Program-made: the position numbers and the translations under genes
Notes under the pieces: model-generated
What the model was told of the DNA's origin: nothing
Seen by the model: only the letters and a program-made list of their open reading frames with translations
Databases searched by the model: none
Part shown: piece by piece, positions 1 through 7,538 of the stretch
How positions within the stretch are numbered: position 1 is the first letter of the stretch
Layout of the letters: every line of letters starts with the position of its first letter
NCBI GenBank assembly: GCA_031276105.1
Contig: JAISNS010000286.1
Location: 1-19,380 of the forward strand
Reading direction: 5' to 3'
Length of the DNA: 19,380 nucleotides
DNA from: Dysgonamonadaceae bacterium
GTDB lineage: Bacteria; Bacteroidota; Bacteroidia; Bacteroidales; Azobacteroidaceae

Positions 1-1005
1 GAAATAATAGGCAATATCCGGCTGAAAAAATTCATGCCGGTCTATCTTTTTCAAGGCGAAGAATCTTATTTTATCGACCAATTGACCAATGAATTGATTA
101 AATATGCGCTTGATGATTCCGAACGCGATTTCAACCAAATCATTTTTTACGGGATGGAAACGGATGTAGCTTCCATTATCAATGCTTGCCGGAGATACCC
201 GATGATGGCCGAACGGCAATTGGTTATCGTGAAAGAAGCGCAAGGCATGAAAGGAAAAAATAATGATATCGAGGATTTAATCCATTATCTTAAACATCCC
301 TTGTCTTCTACGGTATTGGTTATCAATTACAAAAATGGGAAATTGGACGGAAGGAAAAAATTGAGCGCCGAAATTGCCAAGATAGGCATCACTTACGAAT
401 CGAAAAAACTGTACGAGAACCAGATACCCTCTTTTATCACAACTTATCTACAAGATAAACAAATAACGATTGACCCGAAAGCATCGCAATTGCTTACCGA
501 TTATTTGGGAAACGACCTCAGCAAATTGACGAACGAACTGGATAAACTCCGTATCTTACTTCCTCCCAATCAACGGCGGGTTACTCCGGAAATTATTGAA
601 TCCAATATTGGAATCAGCAAGGATTTCAATAATTTTGAACTCCTGAAAGCTATTGCCGCAAAAGATGTTGTGAGAGCCAATCGCATTGCTTTTTACTTTG
701 TACAAAATCCGAAAACCAATCCGTTGGTCGTAACGTTAACCGTATTGTTTAACTTCTTTACCAACCTGATGATATGCCAATACCAGCCCGATAAATCCAA
801 GACTAATTTAATGCATGTGCTTGGATTGCGTTTCGATTTCCAAATCGCCGATTACCAGACCGCTCTCAAAAACTACAAACCGGTAAAAGCGATGAATAAT
901 ATTTCTTTAATCCGGGAATATGACGCCAAAGGGAAAGGCGCCGGCAATTCTTCCGCATCGGACGGACAACTGCTCATTGAACTGATATACAAATTAATGC
1001 ACTGA
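1..1005 (+). CDS. holA: DNA polymerase III subunit delta (5' end cut by window edge)
   Basis: This is the clamp-loader delta subunit, which opens the sliding clamp and hands it to primed DNA in the replisome. The N-terminal segment PVYLFQGEESYFIDQL, followed by a helical AAA+-like body with KSTSLLxxKLxxLR-type spacing (here LGNDLSKLTNELDKLRILL) and a C-terminal helical domain ending near the stop, is typical of HolA. The frame is open from base 1 and the 11 codons before the first ATG (at 34) read EIIGNIRLKKF, which resembles the usual N-terminus of Bacteroidetes HolA. I therefore infer that the true start lies just left of the window and that the ATG at 34 is internal. The visible length, about 334 codons, fits the usual family length of about 340. 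The next gene starts 11 bases downstream, so co-transcription is likely. Confidence 0.93.
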   Translation, partial: EIIGNIRLKKFMPVYLFQGEESYFIDQLTNELIKYALDDSERDFNQIIFYGMETDVASIINACRRYPMMAERQLVIVKEAQGMKGKNNDIEDLIHYLKHPLSSTVLVINYKNGKLDGRKKLSAEIAKIGITYESKKLYENQIPSFITTYLQDKQITIDPKASQLLTDYLGNDLSKLTNELDKLRILLPPNQRRVTPEIIESNIGISKDFNNFELLKAIAAKDVVRANRIAFYFVQNPKTNPLVVTLTVLFNFFTNLMICQYQPDKSKTNLMHVLGLRFDFQIADYQTALKNYKPVKAMNNISLIREYDAKGKGAGNSSASDGQLLIELIYKLMH

Positions 1006-1016
1006 CAAATGATTCG

Positions 1017-1484
1017 ATGTCGGATTTAAATCTTCCACCGGCAAGTCTACGGATACGGAAACAGGGCGGAAAGGCGTATGTTTTCGACCGGCTGCGAAAA
1101 CACTATGTGCGCCTGACGCCGGAAGAACAGGTACGGCAATATTTTGTTTCCTTTTTAATTGAATACAAGCAATATCCCGAAGGCTTGCTATCGAACGAGG
1201 TGAGTATCGAATTAGGCAATGTGAAACGCCGTTGCGATACGGTTCTCTACGATAAATTTTTGCAACCGCAAATGATTATTGAATACAAATCGCCCGAAAT
1301 ACCGCTTACCCAGCAGGTTTTTGATCAGATAAGCCGTTACAACATGAGTTTGCAAGTACCTTGGCTAATGATTTCCAACGGGTTGCAGCATTATTGCTGC
1401 TTTATCGACAGAGAGAAAAAAAGCTATTCTTTTTTAAAAGACATCCCCCAATATGGAGAATTAATTATGAATTATGAATTATGA
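1017..1484 (+). CDS. Small HSDR_N_2-type protein, PD-(D/E)xK nuclease-like fold
   Basis: A 155-residue protein resembling the N-terminal domain of type I restriction R subunits (HSDR_N_2 family). Visible motif residues are E61, D74 (in RRCDTVLYD) and E89-Y-K91 (in MIIEYKSP), which match the acid...acid-x-Lys layout of the PD-(D/E)xK nuclease core. There is no helicase or methylase partner nearby, so this is not a working type I system. From family knowledge, such stand-alone proteins are common next to holA in Bacteroidetes; their role is unknown. The start at 1017 is preferred because the ATG at 1009 runs into a stop after six codons. The last seven or eight codons (ending MNYEL) are supplied by a repeat hairpin that overlaps the stop, so the ancestral C-terminus probably ended slightly earlier. 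Confidence 0.85.
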   Translation: MSDLNLPPASLRIRKQGGKAYVFDRLRKHYVRLTPEEQVRQYFVSFLIEYKQYPEGLLSNEVSIELGNVKRRCDTVLYDKFLQPQMIIEYKSPEIPLTQQVFDQISRYNMSLQVPWLMISNGLQHYCCFIDREKKSYSFLKDIPQYGELIMNYEL

Positions 1485-1542
1485 GTGAGCGCGAAGCGCA
1501 GTTGTTTGCTTCGCACCCACTCATAATTCATAATTCATAATT
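1463..1542. repeat. Long perfect hairpin between convergent genes (AATTCATA-type repeat)
   Basis: The arms at 1463-1487 and 1518-1542 are perfect 25-base reverse complements. Each arm is built of about three ATTATGA/TCATAAT units ending in GAGTG/CACTC. The 30-base centre holds a second stem, GCGAAGC (1491-1497) with GCTTCGC (1508-1514). The structure spans the stop of the plus-strand gene (1482-1484) and reaches the stop of the minus-strand gene (1542-1544). It could end transcription from both sides, but there is no clean U-tract beyond the arms and the composition is repeat-like, so a mobile palindromic repeat is equally possible. Confidence 0.85.
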
Positions 1543-4451
1543 CACATGAGGCTGCCCCAATTTCCACGGCCACTGCCGCCCCGTCCTTCGGGAGGAGGCC
1601 CCCATTGCCGGTTTCCGTCCCGGGAATCTCTTTCCTGTGTATTGCCGGAGCCGGGGAAGAGTTTGAATTTATAAATAAAACTGCACATGAAGAAACTGGG
1701 GATTACATTGCTTTGTACGGTGCGGAAACCGTTTGTAGTAGAAGAAGCGGAAATGTTGTTCCGGTTTTTCAGAATATCATAAATCTGTAGTTTTAAGGAA
1801 CCCGTTCCGTATTTTTGATTGAAAAGCTGTTTAGTTACGGCGGCATTCCACATGGTTTCCGGAATATTGTATTGCGCGGAAAAACCGCTTCGTTGGGTGT
1901 AATTAATATCGCTTTCTACCGTAATATCGTAAGGAAGATACCAGGTTGTATAACCACCGATGCCGAAATTCAAGGTTTTTTGATTTTTTTCGGGCTGCAC
2001 GGAATACGTGATGTTGCCGGCGCGGACATTCACATTCAACCTGAAATCAAACAAGTCGGAACGGTAGTTAATATTCGCATTCTCCGAGAGGGAAATATTC
2101 TTTTGTGTGTTTTTCAACCGTTCGTCTTTATTATCCGATTCGGAAACCAAACTGTTTTGATTATTATAACTGAACCGGAATCCGCTGCCGATACTGAACC
2201 GTTTGTTTTTCAACGGGATATTGAACATTCCCTGCAATTGGGTATTCCAGTTACCGTTGATATTTTCGTAAGTAGTCAGGCGGATGCCGTCGTCGAACAT
2301 CCGGGTAATCGAAATAATATCGTTGAAAGAAAACCCGCCGTTTATATTCAGGTTGTACATCAATTGCGTTTCCGGCACGTATTTTTGGAAGCGCATTCGC
2401 AGGTTATTGCTGTATCCCGGTTTCAGATTCGGATTTCCCTGCGTCCAGTTGGTCGGACGACTCATGTCTAAATAATCTTTCAGTTGATTGGCCGAAGGTT
2501 GATTCGTTTCTCCTTCATAGTCGATTCGCAAATTGGTTCTTTGCCCGAAAATATAGTTGAAATTCACTACCGGGGAAAAATTGACGACTTCCTGTTTGAT
2601 GGAAGATATCAGCGAGTCGCCCAACAGGTTGGCCAACCGGCTGTCGTAATTGTACGGTAAATCAAGCGTATTGCCGGACGAGGGCTGCCACGTTTCGTTG
2701 ATCGAATTAGACGGGTCGATATTGAATCCGACCGTATAGTTGTATTTCGGCCTCACTGCTTTAAAACTCAGTCCGATACGCTGTACGGTTGAATTTCGCA
2801 CCGTACTCCGGCTGAGGCTGTTGTCGCGGACAGCTTCCGTTTCGTCTTCTCCCAAATCGTAAGTGGAATTGAGGCTTTGGGTGTCGGAATACGAAAAGCG
2901 GTAAAGGGCTTGCAGGAAATTGTTCTTGCCTATCGGTTCTACCCACGAAATAGTAGAACGATAACTTTTGGTATTATCGTCGTTTTCGAAATGTTGATTC
3001 AAATCTTCGGGAAGATTAGGAATATCCCGGTGTTTGGTTACCTCCGTCGTGCTTTTTTCTTTGGAATAACTGTCGTTATAAGTAGCCCTGAGATTGATAC
3101 TGAATACACGTCCCGGTTTAGCGAACCGGTGAGCATAATCGAGTGTAGCGCCCAGGTTGTAGCCGCTTCCTTCTGTTTTTGATTCCGATTGCGAATCGAA
3201 GATTCTGCTTCCGTCGTTGTAGTTGGAACGTTGCAAGGCTTCCTGTTCATTGCTGTGGCTGTTGTTGTAGCCGATGGTTGGGCGGAAAATCAGCGTATTC
3301 ATTGTATCCGGTTTCCATTCCAGATTAAAATTGGAAGCTACATTATTGGAGGTATAATCGGTACGGGTATTGGTTTTATCTAATTGCGAAAGCGTTTGGG
3401 AGAGAGTCGTCTGTTCTACTTCACTTTCGGAAATCCGGTCTGAAGTATTGTAGCGAATATCTCCGTTCAAAGTTAAGGTTGGAGAAAATTCTTTATTCAT
3501 CCTTAGCATGAAATCGCCCGATTGGGCAATACCTCCGCTTCCGCGCCGCATTCTCATTCCGCCGAAACGGTTGGCGCCCAAATCGGCGGCGCCCATATTG
3601 TTATTATTGTTGCTTCCGAGGATTAAAGTATAGGTGTCGTTTTTTTGCATCCGGTTTATGAATGCGGCTCCCTGATAGCGCAGGTCGTTATCCAGATGCA
3701 AATCGGCGCCGGCTCCCGCCAAAGCGTTTCCCATCGTGCCCTGTTTCATGTCGGGACGGATAACCAGATTGATGATTGTTTCTTCTTCTCCGTCGTCGAA
3801 GCCGGTCATGCGCGACATATCCGACTTTCTGTCGAGTACCTGTAATTTATCGACCATTTCCACCGGAAGGTTTTTGGAGGCCACTTGCGGATCGTCCGAA
3901 AAGAAGTCTTTTCCGTCGAGCATGATTTTTTTTATTTCTTTTCCGTTCATGGTAATTTTCCCGTCTTTATCGACTTCCGCGCCGGGTAATTTTTTCAATA
4001 AATCTTCTACTACCGCATTCTCCGTCATTTTATAAGCCGTTGCATCATATTCTATCGTATCGTTTTTCACTACTACGTCGGGGCGTTTGCCTTCAACAAT
4101 GGCTTCGTCCAGCAAAATGTCGTTGGTTTGCAGGAATAATGTGTCTAATCGAACGGACGGTTTTTTTTCCGAAAGCGTAAGCGGTTGTGTAATTGTTAAA
4201 TAACCGATATAGCTGACTTTCAACACGTAATTGCCCTGCGTCAGGTTACGGAGCGAAAAAGCGCCTTTATTACTGCTGATGTCGCCCGTTACAAAAACGC
4301 TGTCTTTAGCGGTCAGCAATTCGATGCTTGCCGCAACAATCGGCTCATTGTCGGCTTTATCTAATAGAATACCGGAAAGATTTATATTTTTTTGCCCCGA
4401 AACAGAAAACGAAAAGAAAAGAAAAAAGAGGATATTCCCAAAAAATCTCAT
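1542..4451 (-). CDS. Outer-membrane beta-barrel protein, TonB-dependent-receptor-like
   Basis: A 969-residue protein with a signal peptide (about 1-19, ending VSGQ), a CarboxypepD_reg-like Ig-type domain (about 24-105, SGILLDKADNEPIVAASIEL...GNYVLKVSYIGY), a plug-like region (about 110-230, with LLKKLPGAEVDKDGKI and KIMLDGKDFF), and a long beta-barrel of the OMP_b-brl_3 type up to about residue 933 (last strand SFIYKFKLF). A Gly/Arg/Pro-rich tail of about 35 residues follows, as is common in this Bacteroidetes family. There is no SusD-like partner or polysaccharide locus, so the substrate cannot be assigned; family members are annotated only as outer-membrane beta-barrel proteins. It is convergent with the upstream gene and its stop touches the right arm of the 1463-1542 hairpin. 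It is divergent from the ABC exporter, across a 172-bp gap. Confidence 0.9.
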   Translation of the reverse strand: MRFFGNILFFLFFSFSVSGQKNINLSGILLDKADNEPIVAASIELLTAKDSVFVTGDISSNKGAFSLRNLTQGNYVLKVSYIGYLTITQPLTLSEKKPSVRLDTLFLQTNDILLDEAIVEGKRPDVVVKNDTIEYDATAYKMTENAVVEDLLKKLPGAEVDKDGKITMNGKEIKKIMLDGKDFFSDDPQVASKNLPVEMVDKLQVLDRKSDMSRMTGFDDGEEETIINLVIRPDMKQGTMGNALAGAGADLHLDNDLRYQGAAFINRMQKNDTYTLILGSNNNNNMGAADLGANRFGGMRMRRGSGGIAQSGDFMLRMNKEFSPTLTLNGDIRYNTSDRISESEVEQTTLSQTLSQLDKTNTRTDYTSNNVASNFNLEWKPDTMNTLIFRPTIGYNNSHSNEQEALQRSNYNDGSRIFDSQSESKTEGSGYNLGATLDYAHRFAKPGRVFSINLRATYNDSYSKEKSTTEVTKHRDIPNLPEDLNQHFENDDNTKSYRSTISWVEPIGKNNFLQALYRFSYSDTQSLNSTYDLGEDETEAVRDNSLSRSTVRNSTVQRIGLSFKAVRPKYNYTVGFNIDPSNSINETWQPSSGNTLDLPYNYDSRLANLLGDSLISSIKQEVVNFSPVVNFNYIFGQRTNLRIDYEGETNQPSANQLKDYLDMSRPTNWTQGNPNLKPGYSNNLRMRFQKYVPETQLMYNLNINGGFSFNDIISITRMFDDGIRLTTYENINGNWNTQLQGMFNIPLKNKRFSIGSGFRFSYNNQNSLVSESDNKDERLKNTQKNISLSENANINYRSDLFDFRLNVNVRAGNITYSVQPEKNQKTLNFGIGGYTTWYLPYDITVESDINYTQRSGFSAQYNIPETMWNAAVTKQLFNQKYGTGSLKLQIYDILKNRNNISASSTTNGFRTVQSNVIPSFFMCSFIYKFKLFPGSGNTQERDSRDGNRQWGPPPEGRGGSGRGNWGSLM

Positions 4452-4623
4452 ACGTATAAATGAATTATAAATGATCTGTTAAATTAATTGTTGAAAAATA
4501 TAGACGGACATCCCGGAGAAAGGTTTAATGGATTTTGATTATTTTAACACAATTCGGATAAAACAGCTGCCGATTAATGCGTAACTTGCGCCGCTTTTTA
4601 AAACAGATATATTACATATTTTA

Positions 4624-6465
4624 ATGAAAGATTTTATCCGCTTGTTGAGACGTTTTGTTCTGCCTTACAAAAAATACATAGGGCTTAATATTTTGATGAA
4701 TATTGTGTCGGCCCTGCTGAATTTGATTTCTTTCTTCATGATTATCCCGGTTTTGCAAATCCTTTTCAAAATCGATCAAACCCAATATACCTACATGCCT
4801 TTTGATTTTTCTTCCTTTGATTCGTGGAAGAATATGTCCGACGTTTGTGTGAATAATTTTTACTGGTATCTTTCGCGAATCCTCGAAACCAACGGAAGCA
4901 CAAGCGCTTTGCTGATATTGGGACTGTTTCTGGTCATTACGACTGTTTTACGTACCGGCGCTATGTATTTGTCTTTTTATTTTATGATTCCCATCCGTAG
5001 CGGCGTGGTTCGCGACATACGAAACCAAATCAACGATAAAATCATTTCGTTGCCTTTGGCTTTTTTTTCCGAAGAAAGGAAAGGCGATATTTTGGCCCGT
5101 ATATCGGGCGATATAAATGAAATAGAAGCTTCCATTATGAGTTCGCTCGACCTGCTTTTTAAGAATCCGATCCTGATTATTATCTACGTGGCGGGAATGT
5201 TGATCGTCAGCTGGCAATTAACACTTTTTGTTGTGTTTATGCTCCCGCTGGCCGGTTTTATAATGGGACAGATAGGCCGGAATCTCAAAAAAAATTCGGC
5301 ATTAGGCCAGCAACAGTGGGGCGTTTTGATGTCGCAGGTGGAAGAGACTTTAAGCGGACTGCGCATTATCAAAGCGTTTAATGCGGAAGGGAAAATAGCT
5401 CAGCGTTTCCGCGAAACCAACAATTTGTTCCGGACGACGACTAATCGCGTCTTTCGCCGCCAACAATTGGCGCATCCGGTGAGTGAATTGTTGGGAACGA
5501 TCGCCGTTGCGCTTGTTTTGTGGTATGGCGGTTCCTTGATTTTGAATGAAAACAGTTCCATCGACGGAGCGAGTTTCATTTATTACCTGACTATTTTTTA
5601 CCTGTTGATTAATCCGGCAAAAGAATTGTCCAAAACGGCCTATACCATTCAAAAAGGCTTGGCATCCATGGAGCGGGTCGATAAAATATTGAAAGCGGAA
5701 AATCCGATCCTCGATCCCGAACATCCCCGCCCAATCGGGCTGAACGACAAAATCGAATACCGCAACGTTCGCTTCAAATACAGTGAAACATGGATTATCA
5801 ATGGCGTAAACCTCGAAATACCGCGAGGAAAAACCCTGGCGCTGGTTGGGCAATCCGGTTCGGGAAAATCCACGCTGGTTGACTTATTGCCCCGCTTTTA
5901 TGATATTCAGGAAGGAAATATCCTGATCGACGGCGTAGATATTCGTGAGGCTAAAGTGCAGGACGTTCGCTCGTTGATGGGGATCGTCAATCAGGAAGCC
6001 ATTCTGTTTAATGATACCTTTTTCAACAATATTGCTTTCGGCGTTAAGCACGCTACGCAGAAAGAAGTAGAAGAAGCCGCCAAGGTTGCTAATGCTCACG
6101 ATTTTATCATTCAGTCCGAAAACGGTTACGACACCAATATCGGCGACCGGGGATGCAAACTTTCCGGCGGACAGCGTCAGCGAATCAGCATTGCGCGAGC
6201 CGTATTGAAAAATCCGCCGGTGCTGATCCTCGACGAGGCAACTTCGGCGTTAGACGCCGAATCGGAACGTTTGGTGCAGGATGCTTTAGAAAAACTGATG
6301 CTTAACCGGACAACGATTGTTATCGCTCACCGGCTTTCTACCATCCGGAAGGCCGACCTGATCTGCGTAGTGCATGAAGGGAAAATCGTGGAAAAGGGCA
6401 GGCACGACGAACTGCTGGCTTTGAACGGATATTATTCTAAATTATGTGAAATGCAATCTTTTTAA
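4624..6465 (+). CDS. MsbA-like ABC exporter (fused permease and ATPase)
   Basis: A 613-residue half-transporter of the inner membrane: six transmembrane helices in about residues 15-330, then a nucleotide-binding domain. Visible motifs are Walker A GQSGSGKS (409-416), the Q-loop (VNQEAILFND), the signature LSGGQRQR (from about 513), Walker B VLILDEA (533-539) and the H-loop histidine in IAHRLST (H569). All catalytic residues are intact. The architecture and length match lipid A/lipid flippases of the MsbA group and general multidrug exporters; the sequence alone does not separate these. No partner gene is adjacent. The 172-bp gap to the divergent receptor gene (4452-4623) holds no obvious Bacteroidetes promoter and no gene. 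The stop is followed by 62 bases and then a tRNA. Confidence 0.93.
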   Translation: MKDFIRLLRRFVLPYKKYIGLNILMNIVSALLNLISFFMIIPVLQILFKIDQTQYTYMPFDFSSFDSWKNMSDVCVNNFYWYLSRILETNGSTSALLILGLFLVITTVLRTGAMYLSFYFMIPIRSGVVRDIRNQINDKIISLPLAFFSEERKGDILARISGDINEIEASIMSSLDLLFKNPILIIIYVAGMLIVSWQLTLFVVFMLPLAGFIMGQIGRNLKKNSALGQQQWGVLMSQVEETLSGLRIIKAFNAEGKIAQRFRETNNLFRTTTNRVFRRQQLAHPVSELLGTIAVALVLWYGGSLILNENSSIDGASFIYYLTIFYLLINPAKELSKTAYTIQKGLASMERVDKILKAENPILDPEHPRPIGLNDKIEYRNVRFKYSETWIINGVNLEIPRGKTLALVGQSGSGKSTLVDLLPRFYDIQEGNILIDGVDIREAKVQDVRSLMGIVNQEAILFNDTFFNNIAFGVKHATQKEVEEAAKVANAHDFIIQSENGYDTNIGDRGCKLSGGQRQRISIARAVLKNPPVLILDEATSALDAESERLVQDALEKLMLNRTTIVIAHRLSTIRKADLICVVHEGKIVEKGRHDELLALNGYYSKLCEMQSF

Positions 6466-6485
6466 ATAATAATCTCCCTAAAAAA

Positions 6486-6516
6486 TTTGCAGAATAGAAA
6501 ATTGATATTATCTTTG
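6486..6516 (+). promoter_or_regulatory. Bacteroidetes primary-sigma promoter of the tRNA-Gly gene
   Basis: TTTG (6486-6489), a 19-base spacer, then TATCTTTG (6509-6516). This fits the Bacteroidetes -33 TTTG / -7 TAnnTTTG consensus exactly. The -7 box ends 11 bases before the mature tRNA 5' end, which places the transcription start just upstream of the tRNA. Confidence 0.85.
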
Positions 6517-6527
6517 CAGTCGCAAAT

Positions 6528-6600
<73 letters not shown>

Positions 6601-6655
6601 CTCTTTCCTTCCTTGTATCCTCAACTGCTGATTTACATTAAACAGAAAATTTATC

Positions 6656-7366
6656 ATGATTGATTATGTACTGGAAGACCTTCGTTTGATTAAGGCTAAG
6701 CCCGGAAGCCGTTACGCACGGGCAGTGAATGTACGTTCGCTAACGGACGATGACCTCGCGGATGCTATTGCCCGGCGAAATCTCGGAATCAGTAAAGCCG
6801 AAGCCCTTGCCATGCTCGAAGCTGCCGCCGAAATTCAGGAAGAGTGGATCGCGTCGGGAATTGCTGTCAACACGCGGCTGGCGCACTATCATTTCAGCAT
6901 CCCCGGTTCTTACACGGAGGGCGAATTTCCCGAAAAAGCCCTGGTTCGGATTACGCCTTCCCGGAAACTGACCGATGCGGCAGGGCGAAACCTGTTGCGG
7001 CATGTAGAACCAGTCATCCCCTCGAAAATCGACAGGGTCGACGACTTCAAAAGCGGAACGGCTAACCGATTCATCACCTGCGGTGGAAACCTGAAAATCA
7101 TCGGCCATAACCTCAAAATTACCGGTACAAATCCGGAAACAGGTATCGTCTTTATCAACAGCGAAGATGCGGACAGTATTTATCCGGTACCGCCGGTTGA
7201 TATTATCGTCAACAAGCCGACCGAACTGTTGATTGTTGCCCCTCCCATGCCCGGCGGGGCATCCGTACTGCTGAAACTTGCAACGCAATATGGCGGGAGA
7301 GGCGGTAAGACCTTGAAAACCATTCGTTCAATTACATTCAACAGGATACTTACCGTCGAAGACTGA
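6656..7366 (+). CDS. HU-like DNA-binding domain / DUF4469 protein
   Basis: A 236-residue protein common in Bacteroidetes. Residues about 1-125 resemble the HU/IHF-like DNA-binding domain of this group (MIDYVLEDLRL..., RSLTDDDLADAIARRNLGISKAEALAMLEA, then FSIPGSY...RITPSRKL). Residues about 130-232 match the C-terminal DUF4469 Ig-like domain (GGNLKIIGHNLKITGTNPETGI...). There is no signal peptide, so it should be cytoplasmic or nucleoid-associated. Its biological role is not established. It lies 55 bases after tRNA-Gly and may be read through from that promoter, since no other clear promoter is seen. Directly behind its stop sits a tandem array of palindromes (7381-7489), which makes a local DNA target for this protein conceivable but unproven. 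Confidence 0.85.
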   Translation: MIDYVLEDLRLIKAKPGSRYARAVNVRSLTDDDLADAIARRNLGISKAEALAMLEAAAEIQEEWIASGIAVNTRLAHYHFSIPGSYTEGEFPEKALVRITPSRKLTDAAGRNLLRHVEPVIPSKIDRVDDFKSGTANRFITCGGNLKIIGHNLKITGTNPETGIVFINSEDADSIYPVPPVDIIVNKPTELLIVAPPMPGGASVLLKLATQYGGRGGKTLKTIRSITFNRILTVED

Positions 7367-7380
7367 ACATTCCGTTACAG

Positions 7381-7489
7381 CACCCGGTTAAGGGTGATGT
7401 GATCACCCGGTTAAGGGTGATACGATCACCCGGTTAAGGGTGACACAATCACCCGGTTAAGGGTGACATGATCACCCGGTTAAGGGTGA
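7381..7489. repeat. Five-copy tandem array of an 18-base palindrome, 23-bp period
   Basis: Copies begin at 7381, 7404, 7427, 7450 and 7473. Each contains the invariant 17-base core CACCCGGTTAAGGGTGA. With the preceding T this gives arms TCACCC/GGGTGA around GGTTAA. The four 6-base spacers are TGTGAT, TACGAT, CACAAT and CATGAT: all fit YRYRAT, so they differ only by transitions. The sequence between cores also pairs (GGGTGA with TCACCC), so the array can refold as alternating hairpins. It fills most of the gap between the DUF4469 gene and the ATP-grasp-like gene. Confidence 0.95.
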
Positions 7490-7538
7490 TTCGAAAGTTA
7501 ACAGAATATTCCGTAGCTTTTCATCTAATTTTGAACAA

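Noticed and set aside
34..36. ATG at 34 as the start of holA
   Set aside because: The frame is open to base 1 and the upstream codons (EIIGNIRLKKF) look like the family N-terminus, so the real start is outside the window.
1017..1484. Type I restriction system
   Set aside because: Only the small nuclease-like N-terminal domain is present, with no helicase, methylase or specificity gene in the window.
1815..2471. A 218-codon plus-strand open frame inside the receptor gene
   Set aside because: It lies antisense to well-matched beta-barrel coding sequence and has no recognisable domain.
6740..7288. A 182-codon minus-strand open frame
   Set aside because: It is a shadow of the DUF4469 gene on the other strand.
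7381..7489. CRISPR array
   Set aside because: Spacers are only 6 bases and nearly alike, the core is palindromic, and no cas gene is near; it is a tandem repeat.
7526..7533. TAATTTTG as the -7 box of the ATP-grasp-like gene
   Set aside because: It fits TAnnTTTG but ends five bases before the start codon and has no TTTG at the -33 distance.
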